A stretch of 64,000 nucleotides of DNA from Microbacterium maritypicum (lineage in GTDB: Bacteria > Actinomycetota > Actinomycetes > Actinomycetales > Microbacteriaceae). How positions within the stretch are numbered: position 1 is the stretch's first letter; every line of letters begins with the position of its first letter. Made by a program: the position numbers and the translations under genes. The stretch is from the NCBI RefSeq assembly GCF_041529975.1, contig NZ_CP168030.1, forward strand, positions 2,046,001-2,110,000, read 5' to 3'. Shown here in pieces: positions 8,860 to 18,434 of this stretch. Below the pieces are notes generated by a model, which was given only the letters and a program-made list of their open reading frames with translations, was not told where the DNA came from and did not search any database.

Positions 8860-9770
8860 GAATCGGACTCATCCTGACCGAGGCCCTGGGCGGTCTCCGA
8901 CGGAACATCTCGATGGTCATCTCGGTGATCCTCGTCACCTTCGTCTCGCTCACCTTCGTCGGCGCGGCGATCCTGATGCAGTCGCAGATCGGCGTCATGC
9001 GGGGTTACTGGGCCGAGCGTGCCCAGGTCGCCGTGTACATGTGCTCCGCGGTCTCGGAATCCGACACCTGCATCGACGGAGCCGCGAGCGAGGAGCAGGT
9101 GGCCGCGGTCCGGGCGCAGCTCGAAGGCGACGCGCTGGCACCGCTCATCAGCTCGCTGACCTTCGATACCAAAGAGGACACGTACGCCAAGCTCGTCGAG
9201 CAGCTCGGCGAGGACCAGGCGAGTGTGCTCACGCCCGACCAGGCATTCGAGGTCTTCTTCGTGACGATGAAAGACCCGGGGCAGTCGCAGGTGCTCGCCG
9301 AGGCATTCAGCGGCCAGGCCGGAGTGGAGCAGGTCAAGGATCAGCTCCAATACCTCGAACCGCTGTTCTCCGCTTTGACCGTCGCGACGTATATCGCCGT
9401 CGGCATAGCGGTGCTCATGCTGATAGCGGCGACCCTGCTGATCGGGACGACGATCCGGTTGTCGGCGTATGCGCGTCGCAAGGAGATCGGCATCATGCGC
9501 CTGGTCGGCGCTTCGAACCGGTTCATCCAGACACCGTTCGTGCTCGAAGGCGTGTTCGCGGCGTTCCTCGGCTCGGCTCTGGCCAGTGCCGCGGTCGTCG
9601 CCGGCATGCATTTCGGGGTGAACGGCTACCTGCGAGGCCGCGTCCCGTTCATCACGACCTGGGTGACGATGCAGGACGCGATGCTCGTCGTGCCGGTGCT
9701 GATCGGCATCGGCGTCGTCCTGGCCGCGTTGTCCGCCGGCTTCGCGATCAGGCGTTGGCTCCGTACCTGA
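8856..9770 (+). CDS. ftsX: Cell-division permease FtsX
   Basis: 304 aa with the FtsX layout: a cytoplasmic N-terminus (MRIGLILTEALGGLRRN), helix 1 at about 22-42, an extracytoplasmic domain at about 43-175, then three helices. It partners FtsE to pass the signal to cell-wall hydrolases. The extracytoplasmic loop has two cysteines (MCSAVSESDTCIDG), a plausible disulfide. The motif YARRKEIGIMRLVGASNRFIQTPF before helix 3 is typical. It is translationally coupled to ftsE. Confidence 0.95.
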   Translation: MRIGLILTEALGGLRRNISMVISVILVTFVSLTFVGAAILMQSQIGVMRGYWAERAQVAVYMCSAVSESDTCIDGAASEEQVAAVRAQLEGDALAPLISSLTFDTKEDTYAKLVEQLGEDQASVLTPDQAFEVFFVTMKDPGQSQVLAEAFSGQAGVEQVKDQLQYLEPLFSALTVATYIAVGIAVLMLIAATLLIGTTIRLSAYARRKEIGIMRLVGASNRFIQTPFVLEGVFAAFLGSALASAAVVAGMHFGVNGYLRGRVPFITTWVTMQDAMLVVPVLIGIGVVLAALSAGFAIRRWLRT

Positions 9771-9833
9771 TATCCTGAAAGGCTGCTCGGTCGGAACGAT
9801 CGATCGAGCTCATCACGGCAACAGGAGAGCATC

Positions 9834-10310
9834 ATGCCCAGGGAACGCGGAGAGAAGGTCGTCGCGACCAATCGTCGCGCACGTCACGACTACACGATCG
9901 AGAAGTCGTACGAGGCGGGGATGGTGCTCACCGGCACCGAGGTCAAGTCACTGCGTCAGGGGCGCGCCAACCTCAGCGACGGTTACGCGTTCGTGAAGGG
10001 CAACGAGGTCTTCCTCGATTCGGTGCACATCCCGGAGTACTCCCAGGGGCATTGGACCAATCACTCGGCGAAGCGGATCCGCAAGCTGCTGCTGCATCGC
10101 GAGGAGATCGCCAAGATCGCGCATGCCGTCTCGGCGGGTGGATACACCCTGATCCCGCTGAAACTGTACTTCTCCGATGGGCGGGCGAAGGTCGAGATCG
10201 CCCTCGCCAAGGGAAAGCGCGAGTACGACAAGCGGCAGACCCTGCGCGAACGTCAGGACACCCGCGAGGCGGATCGTGCCATGCGCCTGCGCAATCGCGT
10301 GGGCGAGTAG
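9834..10310 (+). CDS. smpB: SsrA-binding protein SmpB
   Basis: 158 aa. It binds tmRNA and brings it to stalled ribosomes for trans-translation. Family signatures are NRRARHDYTIEKSYEAGMVLTGTEVKSLR at the N-terminus and ALAKGKREYDKRQTLRERQDTREADRAMR at the C-terminal tail that fills the mRNA channel. ATG 9834 has ACAGGAG upstream, and a TATCCT box lies just upstream at the end of ftsX. No ssrA gene follows in the few bases before the convergent peptidase. Confidence 0.97.
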   Translation: MPRERGEKVVATNRRARHDYTIEKSYEAGMVLTGTEVKSLRQGRANLSDGYAFVKGNEVFLDSVHIPEYSQGHWTNHSAKRIRKLLLHREEIAKIAHAVSAGGYTLIPLKLYFSDGRAKVEIALAKGKREYDKRQTLRERQDTREADRAMRLRNRVGE

Positions 10311-10320
10311 CGACCGGTCG

Positions 10321-12186
10321 TCACAGCGTCGGCTCGAAGCCGAACACGCGGCCGAGGAAGATCAGTTCACGCTCGAGCGCGTCGATGATCGTGTCGGCAC
10401 TGCGGAACCCGTGCCCCTCAGCGGGGTAGAGGACATACTCGTGGTTGACGCCTCGGGCGGCCAGCGCGTCTCTGATCGCCTCGGACTGCGAGGGCGGGAC
10501 CACTCGATCTTCTCCGCCCTGCAGCAGCAGCACGGGGACTCCGATGCGATCCGCGTGGGTGAGTGGTGATCGTTCGACGTAGATGTGCTCGTACTCGGGG
10601 AGAGGCCCCACGAGACCGTCGATGTACGACGCCTCGAAGTCGTGCGTCTCGGCGACCAGCATCCGCAGATCGGCCACGCCGTAGCGGCTGATCCCCGCGG
10701 CGAAGGCCCCGCCGCGCACGAGCGCGGAGAGCACCGTCCAGCCGCCTGCGGATCCACCGCGGATGGCGATGCGGGACGGGTCGGCGAGGCCGGCATCCGC
10801 GAGGCCCTGTGCGGCGGCGATCACGTCGTCGACGTCCACGACGCCCCATCGGCGGTCCAGGCGTTCGCGGTAGGCGCGTCCGTAGCCGGTGGAGCCGCCG
10901 TAGTTGACGTCGAGCACGCCGATTCCCCTGCTCGTGTAGAACGCGTTGGCGGCGGAAGCCGCGCCGGTGACGTGCGCGGTCGGTCCGCCGTGCACCAGCA
11001 CCACGTACGGGGGGAGCTCGTCGGCGGGGGCTGTCGCGTCGGGGTTCGCCGGGGGGTAGGCGAAGGCGTGCACGACTCCGTGCCTTCCGTCGACCTCGAT
11101 CGGCACAGCGCGCGGCATCCATTCGGCATCGACGGGCTCACCTCCGCGCACGGCGACGGTCGCGCCGGAGTCCACATCGATGCACCACAGGCCGGCGGTC
11201 ACGCCGGAGCCACTGCCGGAGAGCAGCACGCGCGACCCGTCCACATCGTCGATGCTCACATGGCCGTCGGCCGGGATATCGATCGGGCGTGCGGCACCGT
11301 CCGGTGAGATCAGGACGACTTCGTCGCGCCCGTTCGTGCGGACGGCGACGATCCGTCCGTCGGCGAGGGGGCGATACCAGCGGTTGCCGAGCACCCACAG
11401 CCCGTAGCCGGTGTCGGCATCGGTCGGGCTGAGCGCGCGCGGTGCGCCGACCGGCGAGACTCCGTCGAGTTCGATGCGATGCAGGCCCCAGCGGTCGTCC
11501 GGATCATCGGCGAACATCAGCTCCGTCTCGCTGAGCCACTCGGGCTGCAACGCCGCTCGAGTGGGGATCTCGTGCACGTCGCTGCCGTCGCTCTGCGCGA
11601 TCCGCAGCTGCGAGGCCTCCCAGGGCATCCGTCCGCGGTTCCAGGTGATCCAGGCGACGCGGCCGCCGTCGGGCGAGAGTGCGGGGTGAGCGAAGAAGCC
11701 GTCGCCCTCGACGATGACTCGAATTCCGGACGCGTCCTCCGCGGCGGAGCCGTCGATCGGGATCTCGACGATCGCGCGGGTATGCGGCGCGGCCGACAGA
11801 TCTTCGCGCACGGCGAGCAGACGGCCGTCTTGCACGCGGAGGCCTCCGTGCGATGGCCCCGCCGGTGTCAGCGGGACGGGCTCGGCACCGGCGACCAGTC
11901 GATGGACGCGCTGATCGCCGGCATCGACGAAGTACAGGATGCCCGTGGAATCGGCGGTCCATGCCCCGCCGCCGTACTCGTGTACACGGGAGCGAGCACT
12001 CCAGGGCGCCGGGAGCATCTCGGCTCCCGAGGAGCTTCGCACCGTGACCCGCCCCTTCTCGGCGGGCACGGATTCTCCCCACCAGATCTCGGAGCCGACG
12101 AAGCGCGCCCCGTCGATGCGCGGGGAGGATGCCGCGACGGAGGCTGCGGAGAACGGAGAGGGCCAGGAACCGTGAGGCGACGACAT
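10321..12186 (-). CDS. S9-family prolyl oligopeptidase-like serine peptidase
   Basis: 621 aa. The N-terminal ~370 residues form a beta-propeller-like region with WD/TolB-type repeats. The C-terminal alpha/beta-hydrolase has the nucleophile elbow IRGGSAGGWTVLSALV, the acid in GGEDRVVPP and the His in YPAEGHGF. Such enzymes remove N-terminal dipeptides or acyl-amino acids. No signal peptide is seen, so it is cytoplasmic. The minus-strand start at 12186 has TAGGCT exactly 6 bases upstream, suggesting leaderless translation. It is convergent with smpB, 10 bases away. Confidence 0.9.
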   Translation of the reverse strand: MSSPHGSWPSPFSAASVAASSPRIDGARFVGSEIWWGESVPAEKGRVTVRSSSGAEMLPAPWSARSRVHEYGGGAWTADSTGILYFVDAGDQRVHRLVAGAEPVPLTPAGPSHGGLRVQDGRLLAVREDLSAAPHTRAIVEIPIDGSAAEDASGIRVIVEGDGFFAHPALSPDGGRVAWITWNRGRMPWEASQLRIAQSDGSDVHEIPTRAALQPEWLSETELMFADDPDDRWGLHRIELDGVSPVGAPRALSPTDADTGYGLWVLGNRWYRPLADGRIVAVRTNGRDEVVLISPDGAARPIDIPADGHVSIDDVDGSRVLLSGSGSGVTAGLWCIDVDSGATVAVRGGEPVDAEWMPRAVPIEVDGRHGVVHAFAYPPANPDATAPADELPPYVVLVHGGPTAHVTGAASAANAFYTSRGIGVLDVNYGGSTGYGRAYRERLDRRWGVVDVDDVIAAAQGLADAGLADPSRIAIRGGSAGGWTVLSALVRGGAFAAGISRYGVADLRMLVAETHDFEASYIDGLVGPLPEYEHIYVERSPLTHADRIGVPVLLLQGGEDRVVPPSQSEAIRDALAARGVNHEYVLYPAEGHGFRSADTIIDALERELIFLGRVFGFEPTL

Positions 12187-12208
12187 GCTCCGAGCCTATG
12201 GTCTGAAC

Positions 12209-12895
12209 TCAGACGGCGCGCAGCACCGCCACGACCTTACCGAGCACCACGGACTCGTCGCCGAGGATGGGTTCGAAGGAGGAGTTTCGGGGGAGGAGCC
12301 AGGTGTGGCCGTCGCGACGGCGCAGCACCTTGACCGTGGCCTCGCCGTCGAGCATCGCGGCCACGATCTCGCCGTTCTCCGCATTGTTCTGCGAGCGCAC
12401 GACGACCCAGTCGCCGTCGCAGATCGCGGCGTCGATCATCGACTCGCCCGAGACCTTGAGCATGAAGAGGTCTCCTTTGCCCACCAGTTGACGGGGGAGA
12501 GGGAAGATCTCCTCCACCTGCTGATCGGCGGTGATCGGCACGCCGGCGGCGATGCGACCGACCAGGGGCACGAGCGCCGCGTCGCCGACCGGAGTCGCCA
12601 CGTCGGCGGGGTTCTCGCCGCTGGCGCCGGGGAGATCGATCAGGACCTCCATGGCACGTGTCTTGCCGGGGTCGCGTCGCAAGTAGCCGCTCAGTTCGAG
12701 TTGACCGAGTTGGTGGGTCACGCTCGACAGGGACTTCAGGCCGACGGCGTCTCCGATCTCCCGCATGCTCGGCGGGTAGCCGTGATGAGCGATGGAGTTC
12801 TGGATGACCTCGAGGATCGCCATCTGCTTGGGGCTCAGGCTCTTGCGGCGTCGCGTCCGCGGTGCCTCCGACTCGGGGGCCGAGTTCTCGCTCAT
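12209..12895 (-). CDS. lexA: SOS repressor LexA
   Basis: 228 aa. Winged-helix DNA-binding domain at residues 18-85 ([29 protein letters not shown]). Self-cleavage site Ala117-Gly118 (GRIAAGVPI). The catalytic dyad is Ser152 (VSGESMIDA) and Lys189 (GEATVKVL). RecA filaments trigger cleavage and derepress DNA-repair genes. The gene is divergent from a LysM gene, as lexA is in Mycobacterium (Rv2719c) and Bacillus (yneA). Candidate LexA half-sites lie in the 290-bp intergenic region. Start ATG 12895 has AAGGAGC upstream. Confidence 0.97.
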   Translation of the reverse strand: MSENSAPESEAPRTRRRKSLSPKQMAILEVIQNSIAHHGYPPSMREIGDAVGLKSLSSVTHQLGQLELSGYLRRDPGKTRAMEVLIDLPGASGENPADVATPVGDAALVPLVGRIAAGVPITADQQVEEIFPLPRQLVGKGDLFMLKVSGESMIDAAICDGDWVVVRSQNNAENGEIVAAMLDGEATVKVLRRRDGHTWLLPRNSSFEPILGDESVVLGKVVAVLRAV

Positions 12896-12994
12896 GGTGC
12901 TCCTTAAGTCCGGTGTTCCGACGTCGCTCTTCGAATGTCGGAGGCCCGTGGTGTGGTGTTCTCATCGAAACCGTATCCGAGAAACGGCCCGATC

Positions 12995-13010
12995 TGGAAG
13001 ATCTGTTCGA
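12995..13010. promoter_or_regulatory. Candidate LexA (SOS) box, lexA-proximal
   Basis: TGGAAG-ATCT-GTTCGA. The right half is a perfect actinobacterial half-site (consensus TCGAAC-N4-GTTCGA); the left half has two mismatches. It is 100 bases upstream of lexA, a position suited to autoregulation. Confidence 0.4.
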
Positions 13011-13048
13011 GCGTGTCGGCAGAATCGTGCATCCGGTTTCGAAGACAA

Positions 13049-13081
13049 CTTGACAGATGTTCGAACTCGAAGATATCTTCG
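13049..13081 (+). promoter_or_regulatory. Promoter of the LysM gene with overlapping candidate SOS box and palindromes
   Basis: TTGACA (13050-13055), 18 bases, TATCTT (13074-13079). Overlapping the -35 box, CTTGAC-AGAT-GTTCGA (13049-13064) keeps a perfect right LexA half-site. Within the spacer are GTTCGAAC (13059-13066) and the perfect palindrome CGAAGATATCTTCG (13068-13081), which covers the -10. A repressor here would block RNA polymerase directly. Confidence 0.5.
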
Positions 13082-13185
13082 GTACGTAGCTTCGCATTCA
13101 CGGCTCCCGGCCGAGACGCGAATGCGAACGCTACGCCAACTTCCCCGGCAGCTTCACCGCTCCGGGACAGGCTAAGGAGCACCAC

Positions 13186-13554
13186 ATGAGCAGCATCGGC
13201 TTCAGCACCGCGGCAGTCATTCCGGCGTCGACCCGTCCTACGACGCGACTCCGGCTGACCACGCGCGGTCGCGCCGTGCTGCTGGGGTTCGCCTCCGTGC
13301 CGCTCGCGATCGGCATCGCCTTCGCCGCACTCAGCGGTGGCAGTGCGATCGCCTCGGGCGCAGACACGGCAGCCGTCAGTGTCGAGACCGTGACCGTCAT
13401 GCCCGGTGACACTCTCTGGTCGATCGCCACCGGTGTCGCCCCCGGCGCCGACCCGCGCGACGTCATCGGTGAGATCAGCCGCATGAACCTGCTGCGTGGC
13501 GGTGAGCTCCAGATCGGCCAGACGCTCGCCATCCCGGCCCAGTACGTGGACTGA
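13186..13554 (+). CDS. LysM-domain membrane protein, probable SOS division inhibitor (YneA/Rv2719c-like)
   Basis: 122 aa. A basic N-terminus is followed by one membrane helix (AVLLGFASVPLAIGIAFAAL, about 30-50) and a LysM domain at about 67-120 (VTVMPGDTLWSIATGV to LQIGQTLAIP) that binds peptidoglycan. Position decides the role: LysM proteins divergent from lexA are SOS-induced division suppressors in Bacillus (YneA) and a cell-wall-acting protein in Mycobacterium (Rv2719c). AAGGAG lies just before ATG 13186. The function is inferred from synteny and domain, not sequence identity. Confidence 0.75.
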   Translation: MSSIGFSTAAVIPASTRPTTRLRLTTRGRAVLLGFASVPLAIGIAFAALSGGSAIASGADTAAVSVETVTVMPGDTLWSIATGVAPGADPRDVIGEISRMNLLRGGELQIGQTLAIPAQYVD

Positions 13555-13620
13555 TCCCGTCGCGCCCGAGCTGCGGCAACTTTGCGTCATCGACTCGGGG
13601 CGCCGCTTAACATGGGAAGG

Positions 13621-14706
13621 GTGACCCTCTCCCTCAACGATCTCCCGCTACGCGACGATCTTCGCGGACTGACTCCGTACGGCGCTCCTCAGGCACCGCT
13701 CCCGATCGCCCTCAACGTGAACGAGAACACGCATCCCATTCCGGACGCGGTGGCGAGCGACATCCTCGACGACATCGCGCTCGCGATCCGTGATGTGAAC
13801 CGTTATCCCGACCGGGAGTTCACCACTCTTCGCGAGTCGTTCGCAGAGTATCTGGGTCACGGCCTCACCCCGGAGCAGATCTGGGCGGGCAACGGCTCGA
13901 ACGAGGTGCTCCAGCACATCCTGCAGGCCTTCGGCGGCCCCGGGCGCACGGCTTTCGGTTTCGCGCCGACCTACTCGATGTACCCGCTCATCGCGCAGGG
14001 CACGGGCGCGCGGTGGATCCCCGGGACGAGGCAGCCCGACTACACGATCACACCGGAGGAGGCAGCGGAGCAGGTGCGCACCGCGGACCCCGACGTGATC
14101 ATCCTGTGCACCCCGAACAATCCCACCGGCACCCCGCTCGGCCTGGACGTCGTCGAAGCCGTCTACGAGGCGGCGCGGGGCATCGTGATCGTCGACGAGG
14201 CCTACCAGGAGTTCGCACCGCACGACGCGCCTTCCGCGCTGACACTCCTCGAGGGGCGCCCGCGCCTGGCGGTCTCCCGCACGATGAGCAAGGCCTTCGC
14301 CTTCGCCGGTGCGCGGGTCGGGTATCTGGCGGCAGATCCGACGTTCATCGATGCGTTGCGTCTGGTGCGCCTGCCCTATCACCTGAGCACGCTCACGCAG
14401 GCTGCGGCCGTCGCCGCTCTGCGCAACTCCGACGTGATGCTCGGCATGGTCGAGGAGATCGTCGAACAGCGCGACCGCATCACCGCGACCCTCGAGGCGC
14501 TCGGATATACGCCCCACGAATCCTGGTCGAACTTCGTCCTCTTCGGCGGCATCGCCGATCCGCGTGCGACATGGCAGCAGCTCTTCGACCGCGGCGTGCT
14601 GGTGCGTGATGTCGGCATCCCCGGTCACCTCAGGGTCAGCGCGGGCACCGAGGCCGAGACCACCGCGTTCCTCGATGCTCTGGCCTCGATAGGATCGGCA
14701 TCATGA
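13621..14706 (+). CDS. hisC: Histidinol-phosphate aminotransferase
   Basis: 361 aa, PLP-dependent fold type I. It converts imidazole-acetol phosphate plus glutamate to histidinol phosphate. Markers: [46 protein letters not shown], and the PLP lysine in [20 protein letters not shown] 13621 is preferred because TAACAT (13608-13613) is a -10-like box 7 bases upstream; the ATG at 13612 lies inside that box. It overlaps hisB as ATGA and heads hisC-hisB-hisH-priA. Confidence 0.95.
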   Translation: MTLSLNDLPLRDDLRGLTPYGAPQAPLPIALNVNENTHPIPDAVASDILDDIALAIRDVNRYPDREFTTLRESFAEYLGHGLTPEQIWAGNGSNEVLQHILQAFGGPGRTAFGFAPTYSMYPLIAQGTGARWIPGTRQPDYTITPEEAAEQVRTADPDVIILCTPNNPTGTPLGLDVVEAVYEAARGIVIVDEAYQEFAPHDAPSALTLLEGRPRLAVSRTMSKAFAFAGARVGYLAADPTFIDALRLVRLPYHLSTLTQAAAVAALRNSDVMLGMVEEIVEQRDRITATLEALGYTPHESWSNFVLFGGIADPRATWQQLFDRGVLVRDVGIPGHLRVSAGTEAETTAFLDALASIGSAS

Positions 14707-15320
14707 GCACCCCGTCATCGACCCCGCGCACCGCGAGCCGCGTGCGCAGCACGTCGGAGTCCACCGTCGAACTCGAGCTGAACCTCGACGGCACGGGGGC
14801 GAGCCGCATCGACACGTCGGTGCCGTTCTTCGACCACATGCTCACCGCTTTCGCGAAGCACTCGCTGACCGACCTGACCGTGCGCGCTTCGGGCGACACG
14901 GACATCGATGCGCACCACACCGTCGAAGACGTGTCGATCGTGCTCGGACAGGCGATCCTCGAGGCGCTGGGCGACAAGTCCGGCATCTCCCGCTACGGCG
15001 ATGCGCTCGTGCCGCTCGATGAGGCGCTCGCGCAGGCGGTCGTCGACATCTCGGGTCGTCCGTACCTCGTGCACACCGGCGAGCCCGCCGGATTCGAGCA
15101 CCACCTCATCGGTGGGCACTTCACCGGCTCGTTGGTGCGTCACTCTTTCGAGGCGATCACCTTCAACGCCGCGCTGACCGTCCACGTGCGTGTGCTGGGC
15201 GGCCGCGACCCGCACCACATCGCCGAGGCGGAGTACAAGGCTTTCGCCCGCGCGTTCCGCCAGGCAAAAGCACTCGATCCGCTGGTCGACGGGATCCCGT
15301 CCACCAAGGGTGCACTGTGA
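14703..15320 (+). CDS. hisB: Imidazoleglycerol-phosphate dehydratase
   Basis: 205 aa, monofunctional (no phosphatase domain), typical of actinobacteria. It is a Mn enzyme that dehydrates IGP to imidazole-acetol phosphate. Metal-binding motifs: [42 protein letters not shown] and [23 protein letters not shown] overlaps the hisC stop. A TAGGAT box 7 bases before the ATG, inside the end of hisC, could add an internal leaderless promoter. Confidence 0.96.
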   Translation: MSTPSSTPRTASRVRSTSESTVELELNLDGTGASRIDTSVPFFDHMLTAFAKHSLTDLTVRASGDTDIDAHHTVEDVSIVLGQAILEALGDKSGISRYGDALVPLDEALAQAVVDISGRPYLVHTGEPAGFEHHLIGGHFTGSLVRHSFEAITFNAALTVHVRVLGGRDPHHIAEAEYKAFARAFRQAKALDPLVDGIPSTKGAL

Positions 15321-15952
15321 GCGCGAGTCCCCGCGTCGCCGTCTTCGACTACGAGTCGGGCAACGTCCACTCGGCTGTCAAGGCGCTGGCCGCTGCCGGC
15401 GCAGATGCCGTGCTGACGCGCGACCGCAAGGCCGCCCTGGAGGCCGACGGTCTCCTGGTTCCGGGCGTCGGCGCGTTCCAGGCGGTCCGTGACGCGCTCC
15501 ACGCACACGGCGGCGACGAGATCATCGACCGGCGTCTGGCCGGCGGACGACCGGTGCTCGGGATCTGCGTCGGCATGCAGGTGCTCTTCGAGCACGGGGT
15601 CGAGCGCGGGCACGACACCGCGGGCCTCGGCGAGTGGCCCGGAGCGGTCACCGAACTCAACGCACCCGTGCTGCCGCACATGGGCTGGAACACCGTCGAG
15701 CCCGGCGCAGACAGCGTGCTCTTCCGGGGCCTGGAACATGAGCGTTTCTACTTCGTGCACTCCTACGCCGCCCAGTCCTGGGAGCTCGACGTCATCCCGC
15801 CGTTCCCCGAGCCCGTGCTGACCTGGACGACCTACGGCGACCCCTTCCTCGCCGCCGTCGAGAACGGTCCGCTCTCGGCAACCCAGTTCCACCCCGAGAA
15901 GTCGGGCGAGGCGGGCATCCAGCTCCTGCGCAACTGGGTCGGGAGTCTCTGA
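15317..15952 (+). CDS. hisH: Imidazole glycerol phosphate synthase, glutamine amidotransferase subunit
   Basis: 211 aa, class I glutaminase that feeds ammonia to HisF. The catalytic Cys is in [15 protein letters not shown]; the His and Glu are in [12 protein letters not shown]. The oxyanion-region strand VPGVGAF is also present. GTG start overlaps hisB as GTGA. HisF is not in this window. Confidence 0.96.
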   Translation: MSASPRVAVFDYESGNVHSAVKALAAAGADAVLTRDRKAALEADGLLVPGVGAFQAVRDALHAHGGDEIIDRRLAGGRPVLGICVGMQVLFEHGVERGHDTAGLGEWPGAVTELNAPVLPHMGWNTVEPGADSVLFRGLEHERFYFVHSYAAQSWELDVIPPFPEPVLTWTTYGDPFLAAVENGPLSATQFHPEKSGEAGIQLLRNWVGSL

Positions 15953-15976
15953 CACCCATCGTGGACGTCATCCGTT

Positions 15977-16005
15977 TTGTCACCCGCTCTCCGGCGGACT
16001 ACCCT
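15977..16005 (+). promoter_or_regulatory. Promoter for priA
   Basis: TTGTCA (15977-15982), exactly 17 bases, TACCCT (16000-16005). The predicted start is about 44 bases before priA, which here has a Shine-Dalgarno, unlike most units in this window. Confidence 0.5.
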
Positions 16006-16055
16006 CGGTTCTCGTGCCCGCTCCGGGCTGCAGACCTTCCCTAGCCAAGGACCCC

Positions 16056-16802
16056 ATGAACGACTTCGCGCAGTCTCCCTCGCTCACGCTCCTTCCCGCG
16101 GTCGATGTCGCCGGTGGCAAGGCCGTCCGCCTCACCCAGGGCGAGGCCGGAACCGAGACGAGCTACGGCGACCCGCTCGACGCGGCAGGGGAGTGGGCCG
16201 CACAGGGCGCGAAGTGGATCCACCTCGTCGACCTCGACGCCGCTTTCGGCCGCGGGAGCAACGCGCCGATCCTGCGCAAGGTCATCAAGCAGTTCAAGGG
16301 CGTCAGCATCGAGCTCTCGGGCGGCATCCGCGACGACGCGACCCTCGAGGCGGCGCTCGAGAGCGGCGCCACTCGGATCAACCTCGGCACGGCCGCACTG
16401 GAGAACCCCGAGTGGGCCGCCGATGTGATCGGTCGTTACGGCGAAGCGATCGCGGTCGGCCTCGACGTGCGCGGTACCACGCTCGCCGCACGTGGTTGGA
16501 CCAAGGAGGGCGGCGACCTCTGGGAGGTCCTCGAGCGCCTGGAAGACGCCGGATGCAGCCGCTACGTCGTCACGGACGTGACGAAGGACGGCACGCTTCG
16601 CGGCCCGAACCTCGAGCTCCTTCGCGAGGTGACCTCGCGCACACCGAAGCCGGTCGTCGCATCCGGGGGGATCTCCAACCTCGACGACATCGCCGCGCTC
16701 CGTGAACTCGTGCCGCTGGGCGTCGAGGGTGCGATCGTCGGCAAGGCCCTGTACGCCGGTGCGTTCACGCTGGCTGAGGCACTGGATGTCGCAGGAGACT
16801 GA
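16056..16802 (+). CDS. priA: Bifunctional HisA/TrpF phosphoribosyl isomerase PriA
   Basis: 248-aa TIM barrel. Actinobacterial PriA isomerises ProFAR (histidine) and PRA (tryptophan) with one active site. The two catalytic aspartates lie in [15 protein letters not shown] and [15 protein letters not shown]. The phosphate-binding loops are ELSGGIRDD and ASGGISN. Start ATG 16056 has AAGGA upstream. I infer dual function from the actinobacterial lineage; sequence alone fits HisA too. It overlaps the SseB gene by 17 bases. Confidence 0.9.
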   Translation: MNDFAQSPSLTLLPAVDVAGGKAVRLTQGEAGTETSYGDPLDAAGEWAAQGAKWIHLVDLDAAFGRGSNAPILRKVIKQFKGVSIELSGGIRDDATLEAALESGATRINLGTAALENPEWAADVIGRYGEAIAVGLDVRGTTLAARGWTKEGGDLWEVLERLEDAGCSRYVVTDVTKDGTLRGPNLELLREVTSRTPKPVVASGGISNLDDIAALRELVPLGVEGAIVGKALYAGAFTLAEALDVAGD

Positions 16803-17583
16803 CGGCCACGCCTGCGGGCCCGAGTCGCACAACCACGGAGACTCGGCCGGTGTCCCCTGGGAGGGACGCAGCTTCGAGTCGAATCCGCACGCGGCGGACG
16901 ACGGCTCGGCCGACCCGGCGCTGCTGGCCGCACTGCTGCGCTTCCGCGCCGGCGAAGGCAGTCAGGTGGAAGTCGTCGACGCTTTCCGCTCGGCTCGCGT
17001 GCTGATCCCTCTGATCGCCGAGAAGGGTGAGGAAGGCGTCGCGCCGAGCGGCCTCGCCGTCGACAAGACGCAGGAGCTGTCGATCGTCACGGTCGCGGCT
17101 CCCGACGGGCGGCGGGTGCAGCCGGTTTTCTCCTCCGTCGAGGCGATGCAGAAGTGGGATCCCACGGCACGCCCGATTCCCGTGGAGGCGCTCCGGGCGG
17201 CGCTGGCGGCGTCAGCCGAAGACACCGACCTGATCGTGCTCGACCCGACGGCCGACACGGAGTTCGTGATCCGGCGGCCGGCCGTCTGGGCGATCGCCCA
17301 GGAGCATGCCTGGGAGCCGAGCTTCCTCTCCACCGAGGTCTACACCGCGCTCCAGGAGAGTGTGGCCCACGAACTGGCCGTGATCGACGTGGCGGTGGCG
17401 TCCGGCGACCCCGACGCACGTCTGCGCGGCCCGGAGCTGATCGTGGTCCTGGAACTCGTCGACGGTCTGGAGCGCGAGGTGCTCGACGCCGTGCTCTCGC
17501 GTCTGGCTCAGCGCTGGGCGTCGGACGACCGCATCGCCGTCCTGGCGGACTCGCTCACGGTGAAGCTCCGCCGCAGCGTCTGA
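16786..17583 (+). CDS. SseB family protein
   Basis: 265 aa. The central part ([35 protein letters not shown] and [22 protein letters not shown]) matches the SseB N-terminal domain, found in many actinobacteria next to priA or infC. No catalytic motif is visible and the molecular function is unknown. The start ATG 16786 lies inside priA, giving a 17-base overlap and probable coupling. Confidence 0.8.
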   Translation: MSQETDGHACGPESHNHGDSAGVPWEGRSFESNPHAADDGSADPALLAALLRFRAGEGSQVEVVDAFRSARVLIPLIAEKGEEGVAPSGLAVDKTQELSIVTVAAPDGRRVQPVFSSVEAMQKWDPTARPIPVEALRAALAASAEDTDLIVLDPTADTEFVIRRPAVWAIAQEHAWEPSFLSTEVYTALQESVAHELAVIDVAVASGDPDARLRGPELIVVLELVDGLEREVLDAVLSRLAQRWASDDRIAVLADSLTVKLRRSV

Positions 17584-17606
17584 GCGCGCTTCGCTACGAT
17601 CGGGGC

Positions 17607-18020
17607 ATGTCCCGAGGTCTCCTGCGCGCCATCGCCGTCGTTGCTCTCCTCGGGGGCGCCGTTACCGGCAGCTCGGGCTGCGCGCTGGCTTGCCCCGCGA
17701 TCGGATGGACGAACGCCGTCGCACTCGAGACCAGCGCCGTAGCGGGGGTGGTGGCGGTCCAGTTCTGCGTCGCGGGGGAGTGCTCACCGGCGCCGGGTAC
17801 CGAGCCGACCTCATCGACCAACCTGTTCATCGTGACGCCTCAGGATGACGGGACGTGGGTGCTCGGGTTCGATATGTCGACGCCCGACGGCGTCGACATC
17901 CGCCTGTTCGACGCCCAGAACACGCTCATCCACGAGTCCGAGGAATCGATCTCGTGGACGCATTCGGATGAACCGTGCGGCGGCCCCTCGACCGCGGAAC
18001 CGATCGTCCTCGAATCCTGA
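17607..18020 (+). CDS. Small putative lipoprotein
   Basis: 137 aa. A signal peptide ends at a lipobox-like GSSGC (about residues 21-25), and the mature part carries several cysteines (CPAI, FCVAGEC, EPCGG). It is probably an exported lipoprotein with a small beta-rich domain. I do not recognise the family. TACGAT lies exactly 6 bases before ATG 17607 with no ribosome-binding site. It is convergent with the DUF1844 gene. Confidence 0.65.
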   Translation: MSRGLLRAIAVVALLGGAVTGSSGCALACPAIGWTNAVALETSAVAGVVAVQFCVAGECSPAPGTEPTSSTNLFIVTPQDDGTWVLGFDMSTPDGVDIRLFDAQNTLIHESEESISWTHSDEPCGGPSTAEPIVLES

Positions 18021-18021
18021 A

Positions 18022-18420
18022 CTAGTTGACCGGCCCGGTCCACTTCTCGCCCGGACCCTTGCCGATGGGGTCGGGGATCGTCGATGCCTCGCGGAACGCG
18101 AGCTGCAGGGAGCGGAGCCCGTCGCGGAGCGAGCGTGCGTGCATGTCGCTGATCTCGGGGGCGCCGGCGGTGATGAGCCCGGCGAGGGCGTTGATGAGCT
18201 TGCGAGCCTCGTCGAGGTCGAGCTGTGCCGCCGCGTCGGGGTCGTCGGCGAGGCCGAGCTTGACGGCGCCGGCGCTCATGAGGTGCACGGCCGCCGTGGT
18301 GATCACCTCGACCGCGGGTACGTCGGCGATGTCTCGAGTGGCCGACGACGCAGCCTCCTCCTGACGTGCCCAGCGCTCTTCGCGCTCGCGTGCAGCCTCG
18401 TCCGGTGCCTGGTTCGTCAC
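18022..18420 (-). CDS. DUF1844 family protein
   Basis: 132 aa. The segment [26 protein letters not shown] followed by [17 protein letters not shown] is typical of DUF1844, a short helical protein usually encoded beside infC in actinobacteria. The function is unknown. The start is GTG 18420 with AAGG upstream. It is divergent from the infC leader, so its promoter overlaps that of infC. Confidence 0.8.
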   Translation of the reverse strand: MTNQAPDEAAREREERWARQEEAASSATRDIADVPAVEVITTAAVHLMSAGAVKLGLADDPDAAAQLDLDEARKLINALAGLITAGAPEISDMHARSLRDGLRSLQLAFREASTIPDPIGKGPGEKWTGPVN

Positions 18421-18434
18421 TTCGCCTTGCTTTC

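Noticed and set aside
13612..13620. ATG 13612 as the hisC start
   Set aside because: It lies within the TAACAT -10 box and lacks a ribosome-binding site; GTG 13621 fits better.
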